From contig NC_016472.1 of assembly GCF_000226095.1 (NCBI RefSeq), positions 9,734,001 to 9,798,000 of the forward strand: a stretch of 64,000 nt of DNA. Reading direction: 5' to 3'. The notes under the pieces were generated by a model. The model had not been told where the DNA came from, did not search any database, and saw only the letters and a program-made list of their open reading frames with translations. Position numbers and translations under genes: made by a program. This document shows positions 12,901 to 25,915 of the stretch, one piece after another (the first letter of the stretch is position 1; every line of letters starts with the position of its first letter). This stretch comes from Thermothelomyces thermophilus ATCC 42464. Lineage: Eukaryota > Ascomycota > Sordariomycetes > Sordariales > Chaetomiaceae.

Positions 12901-15240
12901 ATTTAGTATTTTAATCGAGCATAAGATTAGTTCCTACCTTACTTGCTTAGCTAGTCCGTTTAGTTTATAGGTATATAGCGGCGATAGTTTAAGATTAATA
13001 CCGCTCTCTATTAGCTACGTTTAGTACTACAAAGGCGCTCGCCCTACAAGACTAATCGTTATAATATTGTTGTCCTACTTAATCTTATAGATAGCAAGCC
13101 TATACTAGCGTCTTACCTAGCTCTTAAAGTTCTAAATGACTTCTAGGAACTCTTCTAACGTTTTCGTCGTTAGTAGGAAAGGGAATAGCTTACTACTATA
13201 CTTATTAACGATTATAAGTAACTAGTATAATCTATTAATCGCTTCTAGGAAGTCAAAAAGATCCTATATAATACGCTAGAACGGACGGGCTAACTTTTGC
13301 TTAGGTGGTCTCTTTAAGATAACCTTCCTAGTATAAGTATAAGTGTAGCTCTTGTACTTAATATATGCCGTCCCTTTAATCTTAACGTTCCTAGTATTGT
13401 TAACAAGTACTCTTAATGCTTCTAGACCGAGGTGTCCTACTCTTAAATACTAGAGTTCCTCTATATTCTCTCTTATAATAGATAAAGCTTATATATATAA
13501 CCTCCTTCTTTGTATAATAAACACGTTCTAAAAAGATATTTAGGTATTAATTAAACCTATATTACTAATTGTTACATAGCTTAGAAAGCTTAGGTAGTAG
13601 GAAAGCGGCTTATATTCGAGGAAAGTAAGGTTATACCTATATTCTAACTTTCTAAGGATAATATTTTTCTCTAGCGTTCTATATTATAATAAGTAATCTA
13701 GACTATGGTACTATACTCTTACTTTAAGTAATAGAGTCTCTAAGATAATATTTATATAGAATCCCTTAATAATAATAATATCCTTAAGTGTTAGACTTTC
13801 TATATATAGATTATATAATCTGTCTAATATATTCTTAATAATCTAAGTCCCTTTTCCGCTTATAGGAAACGTCATTATACTTACTTCTATAAACTCTAGC
13901 TTATTAAGCTTAATAAGGGATCTAGGAATAAAGAACTTCTTATTATTAACTAGGTAGGTTAACCTATAAGTGTTAACTATAGTACTTTCTAATAGAGGAT
14001 AACACTATATACTAATAGTATTAAATATATGATAGTAGCTTATAAGCTTTCTAAGTAACTAAAGGCTAATTACTAAAGCGTTAAGAGAACTAAGGTATCT
14101 TACCCCTAACTACCTAGAATAGGATAGCTCCCCCTATTTAGCAATAAGCTAACCCTTTAGCTTAGCCTATCTTAGCTATTCAAGCTACTCGCGAATTCTT
14201 TTATATTCCTTCTTAAAGAGGTATATATACCACTTACTACTATATAAGGCTTACCTAAGTATATTATAGTCTATTAAATCTTACTTATATCTAGGTCGCT
14301 TATAGGAACACTTATAATCTTTCTAGTAAGTTTAGGAGCTCCTTACTTTCTCTTTACTACTCTTTTCGACTATAGCAAGCTATAGAGTTATAAATACCAA
14401 ATGTTTCTACAAGATCGCCCCTAAGTTATTATTATTAATGAAAATCTCTACTAGGCATATAAGCTTTCTAAGCTTTAGAAGACTTTTACCTAGGGCGTCT
14501 GCTACTTTGGCCTCTCTTCTTTTATATACTACCTAGTCTAGCAAAATCCGTATACTAATGGCATTAAGGAAGGTAAAGATTTCTTAGGTACCTTATACCT
14601 CTAGAATATTATATTAGAGCGCTTACTCGAATATGACGCTAAATTCCTAGAGCTAGTACTAGGGATTAACTCCTAAGCGCTTAGCGGTATCTAGGTAGGT
14701 AATATACTAAGCCATAATCAAAGTATATATACCTATTTCCAAGGGAGTAATTATATCTCAGAGCGCTTGTACTATAGCCCTATTATTATCTATACCCCTT
14801 TTCTTTCTAGCTCTAGCTATATAATAGAGATACGGTTTTATAATTTTCTTAATCTAGCTTTAGAGCATTATATAATTCCTAGAGTTCTTAGTAAAAAGGG
14901 TAATATCAACTCTCTACTACTTATTTAGACTTAAAAGCTCTTTGTTAATCTCTTTTATAGTAGGTATATAATTGGCAAATAAAATGAAGGTATCTATTAT
15001 AAGGGTAGATATCTTAGAAGGTCTTAATATTAGTATAAGCACTTTAAGACGCTACTTTTAAACCACTTTAATAATATTCTCTAGTACTTATTTATAAGTT
15101 AGGTATAGTAGTATCTACTTACCTAGTTTATAGTTATCTTCTAGGTCGACTTCCTTCTAGATCTTTAGGAATCTAGCCTTTGACTTAAGAGTATTATACT
15201 AGGAAGGCTAGCTACTAGCATTAATAAGATATATAAAGTA
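9960..15240 (-). mobile_element. Ty1/copia pol remnant, RIP-damaged
   Basis: Minus-strand retroelement. Reading through stops, integrase comes first (about 13200-12500, with a remnant of the motif around NGLAE and the following family block that ends in a GYLVGY-like segment), then reverse transcriptase (about 11900-10700, with YIDDFFIF at 10910-10932), then RNase H. Integrase before RT and the YIDD/YVDD box place it in Ty1/copia (Pseudoviridae) rather than Ty3. Edges are approximate: I could not find a matching pair of LTRs on either side. The plus-strand open frames of 87 and 67 codons at 10202-10465 and 10762-10965 are shadows of pol. No working protein is possible. Confidence 0.75.
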
Positions 15241-18200
15241 TTCGTTTAAAGACTTAGTTATAGTTAAATACATTATAAAGTAATAGTAAGAATGGAGTAT
15301 ATATATTTATAGAAGAATAAGCTCTTAACTAGTTAATACTAATCTAGTAAAGGAGTAGTCAAGGCACTAGGCTTATAACTACCAAATATAGTTATAAGCT
15401 CGAATAAGTATTTAGGAGGTGTTAAGAGTAGTAGTAAGGAAGGAATAGAAAGAGTGCCTTGTTAAACTATCTACAAAGGAGAGAAAGAGCGATATAAATA
15501 GACAAAGGAAAGATGATCTATACGTCTACAAGCTTGTAAGGGTAGCTTGTATTACTCGTGGCTAGAGCTTTAGAAGCTCCCTAGCTTCTGACAATTGTAT
15601 ACTTAGGTAGAAGACAAACCCTAATCCCTGATTCCTGGAAAACAAAATGGGCAACGTCTGGAATTCGAAAGAGATGAAGCGCGAGATAATAAGCTAGTCA
15701 GCTTACGATGATGACTTGCTTGACAAATGCTTTTGGGATAAGTCTCTCTTCGCCGTAGGGTAGATGAAGATAAGACAGCTGATAAGACGAGTCCTCCTAG
15801 CCCTATCGTCATCGACACAAATGGATGAATTTGGGTGAACCTTAGCCTCCTAATAAACAATAGGTATATATCTTTCAGTCCTAACAACTCTAATATCGAA
15901 GGCTTTATAACTATGTGGTTCAAAAGTCCGTTAATGAGAGAGCCTCAATGTGACAAAAACCCCTAGGAACAAGAACATCTTAGACGGGATAAGTAGCATC
16001 CAAGACGATTATCGACGCTTCCTTAGCGATCCAAAAAAAAAAAAAAAGTATCAAAATGGTGTACAACTATATAAGGGTAGACCTATCATACTCGCCGTCG
16101 CTTTTGCGTGTCAGGCTTGAGGCCACCGGCCGTATCATCGATCTCGGATAATTATACCAGCTCAAGCCGCCCTAATGCGCTCGAACATGCGCAGAACACT
16201 GGAATCTTGGTCGAATGCAACGCAACGGCATCCCATTGATGCAGTACGTTGTCTACGGACGCGTCCATCATGTAAGGTTGGATAAGATAAGCCCTGTGGA
16301 TCTGGCAAACGGGCTGGCAAACGGAGTGTTCTTTGTTCCTATCCTCTACTTATACAGAGCCACAGGGCCAGCAAACGTAGGAAGGAGACATCGCTCTTTT
16401 GAACTATTTACAACTTACCAACTTTCTTCCATCAATTGGAACCATCTTCCATCTATTGGAACCACCATCTTCTATCACCCATGCGGGATGCAGTGACATC
16501 TGACTTGGGACGCCGGTTGCTTATACCGATCGATCCTCGGGACGCCGGGATGCTACTCAGGTCCGCCAGAGGACGTATATTGTTTGAAAAAACCACCCTC
16601 GCATTACTGTCAGCGGTCCTGCCGAGTCCCCGAGAAGAACGACTCCCGGAGATATTATGCGTTTGAGGGGGCTATTGGCTTACCAAGCAGGTACCTAATC
16701 ATGAGCATGAACCTAAGGCGTGGGGGCCATTTAATTAAGTGTGTACAATTTCATACAGTAATAGGGCCCAACAGGAGCGGTGAGCGCGAAAACTCTTCGC
16801 AGCCCCTTAGGCGGCGTACCAGTTCCGCAAGCGGACTGAAGAAGAGTTATGCTACCCGGCTATCGCCGCGTGATGTTTCTGATTGTTTCTGTTCGAGTTC
16901 GGCGGGCCGTCCCCAGAATAGCACCTCCGCCGGAACCCAGACTAGGTACGCATGCAGTGATACATCGGAGAATCCAACGTTTTCTAGTTTCCCGGATGCT
17001 ATATTAGAAAACGCTACTCCGTGTCTGATAAGTTCTATGTAATACGGAGAGTTCCGATGCTGAGCCGTTCCAATTCCGTACTTGTCGCGCATCGTGTAAA
17101 GTGTTTCCCCATGCAGCTCTGGCTCGCGTCGTTTGCTATTGTACGCGTGGGGAAGGGGAGCGACCCGGAAAGCCGATGATGTACGGATCAGTAGTGTATC
17201 GCCCCGCATAACAGTGCTCTCACGGCCATTCATGCCATGTGAACAACCAGGCCGTCCGGCTGTTCGTTCCGGCGCGCCCGCAAGACCCCGTTGAAGGGAC
17301 TTCTCGGAATGGGGTGATTATCGCTGAGCCGGGCCCACTTGATCCACTGCCGACGCTGCTGCATTCACTTTGGTGCATACGAGACAGCTCCAAGCCGCTT
17401 GGAAAATGGGGTGAAGGGTAACTATCTTAATGGAGAACGGTAATCGCATACTTGCTTGCCCTCGTCGAGGCCCGGGGCTGGGAGAGGAGGGGATGAAACA
17501 AAAGTCAATGCCGCTGCCGAGAGACCGACAGCGCGATAGACTACCTGATGAAGCATGGTGGTTGTTGACACAAGGATAGAACGGAGGGAGGTATCACCGT
17601 CTAACGCAGATAGTATAGTGTACTCCGTAATTCATGTAAGGATTGGTAACTGCATCAGACCACGACGGGACCCCATCATCGTGGCGGACCTCACGGGCAG
17701 AAGCTGGAGGCGCCCGGGAGAGAGTGGATCGAGTTGCATGCGCAAGCGCCCTTCATCTCTTCAGCCGAGAATCTGTTGCCTAATTACATAGTAGATGCTG
17801 GGAACAGTCTGAGAAGCCTGCGCAGGTTCTTCATTAATTACCAAGAACGCGGGAGAGGTGGGAAGACGCCGAAAACTCGACGCGGACCATTCGCTGTTTT
17901 CCGATCTTACAAAAAAAAGGTATCCGATTTGGGGAACGTCGATGAAAGTATTGCAAAAGTGACGAGAGTTGCGCAACTAACTCGCTGCCGAAGAAGCTGC
18001 GGAAGAAAGAGAACACCGAAAGTGGAATAACGTTACGGATGTCCTGACCTCAAAGTTGAAACCAGCCCTTCCTGCTCTATTTGGGAAAGCGGCTTGCCCT
18101 TGAATGCGCTGCACTGTGGCACGACTACCAGTGATCGGGAGGAGCAAACTACCCTGGTCCGTTCCTTGGTGGGGCGGCACTAGGCCCAACTTAGGGTGAT

Positions 18201-19580
18201 CGGAGGTCGATGCCGCGGTCCTCGTTGGTCTGGGCTCTTCTCATTTCCCGGTTTGCACCCCCCGTTGCACCTGCTGATCGCCCGCCAACGCCGATGAGGT
18301 TGCGCCCAGACCGACAATCACCGCGGCTGCATTCCCAAGTATATTGAAGATGGCACCAGGTACCCGGTTTTGCGTCCCAGTCGTTTGGTGCCAAATTTGG
18401 GAGTTTTTGAGCCTCAAGATCTGGGGAAATCGACCTCAACTTCCATACAAGTTAAAGTCGCACACACGGCGAGTTCCACGAAGAGACACATTTTTTTCTG
18501 AAGGCCTCTCTCCCCGCACATCAGAAACCACCAAATACCAAGACTGCAGAAGCCGGGGTAAGTGGGCCACCGGGACTACACTAAAATGCGGGGAGAAGCG
18601 AGATCCGTTGCGAAGGGAAGGGATGGGGTGTGCTGCGGCTTTCTCCGCTCTCGTGCGCCTTTTGCTTGAATCTAGTGTACACCAGGGTAGGCTCCGAAGG
18701 AGTATCTACGGCAGCGCTGTTCGTGCTGCGTTGAGAGTCAGGGCGGAGACGAGCAGGCGACAGGAGCCTCGCACCGGCACTTCGGATCGCATTTGCGCGG
18801 AGCGTCAAATACGCTCTTCTGCGGTCATCAGAGAGCATCGTGAACCAAGGTTCTTCCGCAGGGCGGCCTGGGCTTCGCAGAGTCGCACTCGGCGGACGCC
18901 TTCCGTGTCACCCCTGATAACCTGGCTGCCGCGCCCAGACTCCTCCAATGAGGTGTGTGGTTGCCCTCGCCGACCCTTCAGCAACCTTAATCGCTTCCAT
19001 CGCACGGCTCCACGTCCTCGAACGATGCCCTCAGTCCGTGCCCGGCCGTGGCAACCATAACGTGACATCGCCGCCCAGCCTACTAGCCGCTATCGACCGG
19101 TTAGGCTTGTCACCGCAGCGCCCATTCTCCATCGGGCCTCTACTCTGATCCACCTCACCCACCGCAAGCACTAGCGAGCCTCACCAGAGTGCAAGCGACA
19201 CGACCCGCTTGGCCCTTCGTCCTTGACTATCTCCCAGACCTCTTGCCATCTTGCCGACGCCGCCCCCTTTTTTTTCTCCTCCCCCTGCCGGCAGGTCGGT
19301 GGCCCCAGTCCCGAGATGGCATTGCTCCGTTGTCCATGACGACCCATCATTCGATGGCTGACTGGCACACTCGTCTTGTTTGAGCATCGACGGCCCGCGG
19401 CCCGTCTCCCACGGTACGGAACCTCGTTGTACAGTACCTCTCGTAATGATACCCAACACCGGGGCCGAGCGCTGGGAGGGCGGCGTTCCCGAGAAGCCGG
19501 GAAGGCGGCTGGCCGGCTGACCTTTGTGACTTGGCGATGGATGCGGCCATGGAGAATGTCCGTCCGAAGCGACGCGACAA
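15241..19580. other. Gene-poor region between the retroelement block and cbh1
   Basis: Base content changes from AT-rich, RIP-like sequence to balanced sequence near 15.5-15.6 kb. Beyond that no frame shows a family I recognise, and none combines length with credible splice sites. The longest frames are 18344-19060 plus (238 codons) and 16847-17233 minus (128 codons); neither has a domain or codon use resembling the genes here. The last kilobase is presumably the distal cbh1 promoter. A poly-A run lies at about 16026-16040. Confidence 0.5.
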
Positions 19581-19605
19581 TTAGCCTGGCTACCATCGAT
19601 ATAAA
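19303..19605 (+). promoter_or_regulatory. cbh1 proximal promoter with TATA box and candidate CRE-1 and XLR-1/XYR1 sites
   Basis: A TATAAA box is at 19600-19605, 91 bp before the ATG. TTAGCC at 19581-19586 is the reverse of GGCTAA, the core bound by the fungal (hemi)cellulase activator XYR1/XlnR/XLR-1. CCGGGG at 19459-19464 and CCCCAG (reverse of CTGGGG) at 19303-19308 fit the SYGGRG consensus of the carbon repressor CRE1/CreA. These motifs are short and occur by chance, so the activator and repressor roles are inference from position and from what is known of cellulase genes. Confidence 0.5.
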
Positions 19606-19695
19606 TTGGGTGATTCCCAGCTCTTGATGGGCGTGTCTTCTGCCTGGCAGCCCTCGTCTTCAGATCAAGCAACTGTGTGCTGATCCTCTTCCGCC

Positions 19696-21343
19696 ATGTA
19701 CGCCAAGTTCGCGACCCTCGCCGCCCTTGTGGCTGGCGCCGCTGCTCAGAACGCCTGCACTCTGACCGCTGAGAACCACCCCTCGCTGACGTGGTCCAAG
19801 TGCACGTCTGGCGGCAGCTGCACCAGCGTCCAGGGTTCCATCACCATCGACGCCAACTGGCGGTGGACTCACCGGACCGATAGCGCCACCAACTGCTACG
19901 AGGGCAACAAGTGGGATACTTCGTACTGCAGCGATGGTCCTTCTTGCGCCTCCAAGTGCTGCATCGACGGCGCTGACTACTCGAGCACCTATGGCATCAC
20001 CACGAGCGGTAACTCCCTGAACCTCAAGTTCGTCACCAAGGGCCAGTACTCGACCAACATCGGCTCGCGTACCTACCTGATGGAGAGCGACACCAAGTAC
20101 CAGAGTAAGTTCCTCTCGCACCCGGCCGCCGGGAGATGATGGCGCCCAGCCCGCTGACGCGAATGACACAGTGTTCCAGCTCCTCGGCAACGAGTTCACC
20201 TTCGATGTCGACGTCTCCAACCTCGGCTGCGGCCTCAATGGCGCCCTCTACTTCGTGTCCATGGATGCCGATGGTGGCATGTCCAAGTACTCGGGCAACA
20301 AGGCAGGTGCCAAGTACGGTACCGGCTACTGTGATTCTCAGTGCCCCCGCGACCTCAAGTTCATCAACGGCGAGGCCAACGTAGAGAACTGGCAGAGCTC
20401 GACCAACGATGCCAACGCCGGCACGGGCAAGTACGGCAGCTGCTGCTCCGAGATGGACGTCTGGGAGGCCAACAACATGGCCGCCGCCTTCACTCCCCAC
20501 CCTTGCACCGTGATCGGCCAGTCGCGCTGCGAGGGCGACTCGTGCGGCGGTACCTACAGCACCGACCGCTATGCCGGCATCTGCGACCCCGACGGATGCG
20601 ACTTCAACTCGTACCGCCAGGGCAACAAGACCTTCTACGGCAAGGGCATGACGGTCGACACGACCAAGAAGATCACGGTCGTCACCCAGTTCCTCAAGAA
20701 CTCGGCCGGCGAGCTCTCCGAGATCAAGCGGTTCTACGTCCAGAACGGCAAGGTCATCCCCAACTCCGAGTCCACCATCCCGGGCGTCGAGGGCAACTCC
20801 ATCACCCAGGACTGGTGCGACCGCCAGAAGGCCGCCTTCGGCGACGTGACCGACTTCCAGGACAAGGGCGGCATGGTCCAGATGGGCAAGGCCCTCGCGG
20901 GGCCCATGGTCCTCGTCATGTCCATCTGGGACGACCACGCCGTCAACATGCTCTGGCTCGACTCCACCTGGCCCATCGACGGCGCCGGCAAGCCGGGCGC
21001 CGAGCGCGGTGCCTGCCCCACCACCTCGGGCGTCCCCGCTGAGGTCGAGGCCGAGGCCCCCAACTCCAACGTCATCTTCTCCAACATCCGCTTCGGCCCC
21101 ATCGGCTCCACCGTCTCCGGCCTGCCCGACGGCGGCAGCGGCAACCCCAACCCGCCCGTCAGCTCGTCCACCCCGGTCCCCTCCTCGTCCACCACATCCT
21201 CCGGTTCCTCCGGCCCGACTGGCGGCACGGGTGTCGCTAAGCACTATGAGCAATGCGGAGGAATCGGGTTCACTGGCCCTACCCAGTGCGAGAGCCCCTA
21301 CACTTGCACCAAGCTGAATGACTGGTACTCGCAGTGCCTGTAA
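19696..21343 (+). CDS. cbh1: Cellobiohydrolase I, GH7 with C-terminal CBM1 (exons 19696-20104, 20172-21343)
   Basis: Secreted cellulase that releases cellobiose processively from the reducing ends of cellulose chains. The spliced product is 526 aa. Residues 1-17 form a signal peptide ([17 protein letters not shown]) with cleavage before Gln18. The GH7 core follows; its catalytic box EMDVWE sits at 230-235, with Glu230 the nucleophile and Glu235 the acid/base, matching E212/E217 of Trichoderma Cel7A. A Pro/Ser/Thr/Gly-rich linker leads to a family-1 cellulose-binding module at the C-terminus ([13 protein letters not shown] onward, ending WYSQCL). One 67-bp intron (20105-20171, GTAAGT..ACACAG) restores the frame at KYQMFQLL. 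The sequence agrees closely with my memory of Myceliophthora thermophila CBH I. TATA and possible XLR-1 and CRE-1 sites lie upstream. A 406-codon frame on the other strand is a codon-bias shadow. Confidence 0.97.
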
Positions 21344-22093
21344 ACGAACCTCTCTGAAGGAGGTTCTGAGACACGCGCGATTCTTCTGTATATAGTTTTA
21401 TTTTTCACTCTGGAGTGCTTCGCTCCACCAGTACATAAACCTTTTTTTTCACGTAACAAAATGGCTTCTTTTCAGACCATGTGAACCATCTTGATGCCTT
21501 GACCTCTTCAGTTCTCACTTTAACGTAGTTCGCGTTTGTCTGTATGTCCCAGTTGCATGTAGTTGAGATAAATACCCCTGGAAGTGGGTCTGGGCCTTTG
21601 TGGGACGGAGCCCTCTTTCTGTGGTCTGGAGAGCCCGCTCTCTACCGCCTACCTTCTTACCACAGTACACTACTCACACATTGCTGAACTGACCCATCAT
21701 ACCGTACTTTATCCTGTTAATTCGTGGTGCTGTCGACTATTCTATTTGCTCAAATGGAGAGCACATTCATCGGCGCAGGGATACACGGTTTATGGACCCC
21801 AAGAGTGTAAGGACTATTATTAGTAATATTATATGCCTCTAGGCGCCTTAACTTCAACAGGCGAGCACTACTAATCAACTTTTGGTAGACCCAATTACAA
21901 ACGACCATACGTGCCGGAAATTTTGGGATTCCGTCCGCTCTCCCCAACCAAGCTAGAAGAGGCAACGAACAGCCAATCCCGGTGCTAATTAAATTATATG
22001 GTTCCATTTTTTTAAAAAAATTTTTTTCTTCCCATTTTCCTCTCGCTTTTCTTTTTCGCATCGTAGTTGATCAAAGTCCAAGTCAAGCGAGCT
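21344..22093. other. 3' flank of cbh1 up to the retroelement insertion
   Basis: About 750 bp with no recognisable gene. TATATAGTTTTATTTTTC near 21390-21408 is a plausible 3' UTR and polyadenylation area. A T-run followed by an A-run and another T-run lies near 22008-22027. Small open frames at 21584-21823 and 21750-22061 show nothing. Confidence 0.55.
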
Positions 22094-22098
22094 ATTTG
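22094..22098. repeat. Target-site duplication of element D, left copy (ATTTG)
   Basis: ATTTG immediately before the left LTR is repeated exactly at 45624-45628 after the right LTR. Five base pairs is the usual duplication size for Ty3-type insertions. Confidence 0.85.
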
Positions 22099-22351
22099 TG
22101 CTATAGCTCGGTGGCTATAATCAGTACAGCTTAGAGAGGCTGTAAAGGTATGATACCACAGCAGTATTCGCGCTATAAGCGGCACTCCTAGACTAATTGT
22201 TACGGTCTACAGAAGTAGGTAATAAAAGCGTTAATTGTTCTAAATACTAGAGGCACTTAGAGAAGCTATCTAAATATATATTGACCCTAGCTTATTATCC
22301 CTATTAGTAAGTTAGTTAGCTCTAACCTATAGATAGCCAAATGCTATAATA
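22099..22351 (-). repeat. 3' LTR of element D
   Basis: 253 bp, same length as the copy at 45371-45623, with no insertion or deletion between them. My hand comparison finds about 34 differences, all of them transitions, and this copy carries most of the A and T states. Its TG...CA ends are RIP-altered to TG...TA. Confidence 0.88.
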
Positions 22352-22399
22352 GGTACCAGGGTTCAAAAGGAAAAATGACGACCCGTTATAACTTAGTAA

Positions 22400-25261
22400 A
22401 TATAGTCTTTTATCTATTATGACCGTCCTTACAATCGTTCCTCTATCCTACGGTCGTATCTATCCGCTTATCCGTCAGTCCTTCTTACTACTAGCCAGGC
22501 CTAGGTTGTCTAGGAATACGGATAGTGCTGACGGGCGCTCCTACTGTAGGTGTACGAGAGTCCTAGCTCTGGCCTAGGTGTCCCTGGCTAGGGTACGGTT
22601 ACTATAGAGCGCGCTAGTAGCCCTCTTACGTGAGGGGCTCTCCTATGCTAGCGTTTCTAGCCGTAGTCGTTTCTAGCTAGTAGTCGTAGGCGGTAGGTAT
22701 ACGACTAGGTAGGCGATTAAGCTAGGAGGGGCGCTAGCCCTTATAGTAGCTAGTGGTAGCTAAGCTATAGGTAGTTACGTTCTAGGAGCCCTTTATAGTA
22801 TAGTGGCTAATATAGTATGCTTACTAAGTTAGGTAATTATACCTTTAAGCTATTATAGCTTCTTATTTACGCCCTTCTTCTAGTTAAGGGTAGCTATATA
22901 GCTATTATTTATAGCTATTAAAGTCTTTCATAGCTGCTTAAGCTCTTCCTTAATCTAGTTAAGGGCCTTAGTAATGCTATTAGTGACCTTATCTTACCTT
23001 TAAACTATAATCTAAGCTAGCCTGAGAAGGTTGGCCTTAGTAGCTAGTTACTAGCGTTTAGTAAAGTCCTTATTAGCCTTATTATCTTTAGCTATACCCT
23101 AGGTAGTAATAACTTATATAGGTATAGGCTATATAACCTAATGGCTAGGTAAGCTATAATATAGGTAGCTAAGCTTAAATAGGTAGCCGTTAACTAGAGT
23201 ATTATTATCTCCTTTAGATATATAGATATAAGCTGCTAATAATTCCTTAGGCTTAGGTATACTAGTAGGTACTATACTAGTAATATAGTATATCTTATAT
23301 ATAGTCTCTAGTTTCTTCTTAAGGCTATATATAGCTAGGTTAGCCCTAACAGAGTCATTGCTGGCCTTTTTATAGTAATAGTAGATCTAATAGTAGGTAT
23401 AGATAAGTATATCCTTATTACTATAATACTCTTAGTAGGTGCAAGTAAGGTAATCTTTGACAGGCCTAATTAACGTGCTTATAGATAGGTATAGTAGGCC
23501 GGACTTAATGACCTTAGTGCTAGTGAAGGGGTCAAACTCTATACCTATAAGGGTGTTCTCTACCTCCTTAAGGCTATCGAAGATAATATAGGCATCGTTA
23601 AATCTAGCCTATAATTCGGCCTCTTCGTTATCATTAGGGTCCCTCTTACTCCTATAGACAAACCTGCTAATAGGTACCCTATGCTAAGTATACCTAGTTA
23701 GCGTGACAGGCTAGGGTATAGGCTCGGGCAGGTAGAGTGTTAGGTCTAGCCATAGCAAGGCCTAGGATGTTAGGGCGGTAATAGTAGTGTCTGTAGTTTT
23801 AGTGACAACTAATATACCCTTGTCATTATAGTGCTTAGTACCCTATTATATAGTTATAGGTAGGCTAATAGGCATATATAGGTATATAGTTATATCCTTG
23901 GTAGTAGCGTTAGTAGAGCTAGAGTCTTAGTAGTTCTACTCTAGTTAAGCTATATCCGATTTATAGGATAGGCAGTTAGTAGGCTCGAACGTCGGAATTG
24001 CCTAGCGTATAGTTAAGGGCATTAGTAGCCTCTTCTTATTCACCATATTCTATACCTTAGTGATGGCAAACTTGATTAACGATAGTAAGGTCGGCCTATT
24101 ATCCTAGTTTACTAGCTTATTAGGGCTATTAGTAGCTAGTTCTTCATACTTATATACCTTATATAGGTTAATTAATACCTATCTAGTTATATTAATACGT
24201 TAGCTATATATAACTATATAGCTACCTTCCGTTTTATATACTATATTACTATTAATAGTATAAGGCTAGAATCCTCCCTATGGGTTTAATATCTTATAGT
24301 ACCTAGCAAAGAACAATACTAATATAATATAGTAGATCTCGGCCTTGGTAGCCTTATATAGGTTAACCGCGACCGTAGTGCTAGTAATAATACTAAAGAG
24401 TATAGCCTTTATCTTGCCATTGACTCTAATAAAGGTAAATCTAGCCTCTAGGCAGGGGATCTTAGTAGTATCATCCTTATCTATACCACGGAAGGTCTTA
24501 TAGTTAGCTACGGTCATTTGCTCTCCCTAGGATTAGCGGCTATTAACAAAGTAATATACGGCTAGGAGGCAAACTACATTATACTTGCTAGCGCTAGTAT
24601 AGACCATGTTAACGACATTACCTAGGACTTAGGCTATAGCACCTGTATTACTATCGTAGTACTATTTAACGATAGCGTTGTCCGGCAATTATAGGTATAG
24701 AGGGCCGAAAGTGTCATATATACTAGTTTGATCGTTAGTAACGGCTAGAGGAGGTATATACTATAGGTTATTCTAGGGTATAGCAAGGTCTTTACCCTTA
24801 GAATTAAAGTATAAGGTTATATCCTTATAGTGTACTCGGATTAGGCTACCTGTTACTAGATCATTCTAAACCTCCTCCTCGTTACCTATAGCAGCGGCAA
24901 AGCCTATACCGCTCTTAAGGAAGGTATCTACATGGTTAAGGACCTCCTAGATAACCTTGTCATCCGGGCTATTGTTCTCGCTTATAGGGCCCAAATATAC
25001 TCCCTGTATAGGTATTAGTATAGGCTACGCCTAGCCGGCTGCCCTAGTGCCTATAGCCAATGGTACTCTTTACGGACTGATAGGCGTAAACGTAATAGTA
25101 GTAGTGTCAGTTGACTCTGCCGCTACCGACTACGGTACGGGCGTATCTTGCTAGCTAGCCGTAGGCTTATTTCCTTAGGCCGGGCTTATAGCCATAGGGC
25201 CTTTAACGCCTTTAGTAGCTTACTTGTTGCTCTTCCTAGCTCTGCTCCTAGACTTAGCCAT
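22400..25261 (-). pseudogene. Extra long reading frame of element D downstream of integrase, function unknown
   Basis: Starting at ATG 25261 the minus strand reads as one long frame interrupted only by TAG and TAA codons, which RIP would make from Gln or Trp codons. It opens with a short basic segment (MAKSRSRARKSNK), then a Ser/Thr/Pro-rich part, then a folded-looking region of a few hundred residues whose longest intact stretch is 24278-24517 (79 codons). The C-terminal part near 22500-22700 is Pro/Arg-rich. I see no zinc knuckle, protease, RT, membrane anchor or other known domain. It sits where some plant and insect elements carry an additional or env-like frame. It could instead be the gag of a different element inserted there, although I see no LTR at its 5' side. 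Confidence 0.5.
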
Positions 25262-25915
25262 AGTGGTTATAGCTAGGTAGTTCTAGGTCGATAAAACTTA
25301 GCTAAAATCGCTAAAACTTGGTAGTTTCTTACGTACGCGATAGAATAAGCAAAAGGGAGTAGGAAAACAAACTCTAGAGCCTCCTTTTAATGGAAATGAT
25401 GATATACAGGCTATAGGAGATAGCTATATAGTAGGGGTTAATAGAAAAGGCTAGGTTAAAGGGTCTAGTGGTTAGAAAAGAAGGTAGTTATTAAAGAAGT
25501 TATAGAAGAAGTAGAAGAAGTTTAAAGAGGTAGGAAATAGTAGGAAAACTAGGGTTCTTATAATTTAGGGTAGGGCTTTGAAGATGGGATGAAAAGTGCC
25601 TAAACAAGAGGGGTATTTGGCCTTGCTAACTAGAATAGGTAGGCTGTTTAACAGGTTAGCCAAGCTAGATATATAGTTTAGAGTAGTAGTTAAAGCCCTA
25701 TCTGTAACAAGTAGTAGAATTAAAGTAAATATAGTAGGTAAAGGATAGGTTTAAAGGGAGTGGTAATAGGTTTTCTAGTATTAAACCAGATTCTGGGGTA
25801 TCCTATTAAAGGTATATACCCCCTAGGTACTATCTAGCCTCTTCCTAGCTAGAGACGACGCCTTAGCCCTTCTACTTAGATGGCCGGCCTCGTTTTCTTC
25901 TAGGTAACAGTTAAA
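25262..25915. other. Spacer between integrase end and the extra frame of element D
   Basis: About 650 bp, AT-rich and stop-rich. I see no LTR copy, promoter or gene in it. It is the place where a boundary between two elements would have to lie if the extra frame were not part of D. Confidence 0.4.

Noticed and set aside
18344-19060. 238-codon plus-strand frame upstream of cbh1
   Set aside because: No domain, low-complexity Arg-rich composition, overlapped by other frames of similar length on both strands; consistent with chance in GC-rich promoter sequence.
20033-21253. 406-codon open frame on the strand opposite cbh1
   Set aside because: It is antisense to the strongly supported GH7 gene, composed mainly of Gly, Ala, Val, Asp and Arg, and arises from the C-rich third codon positions of cbh1.
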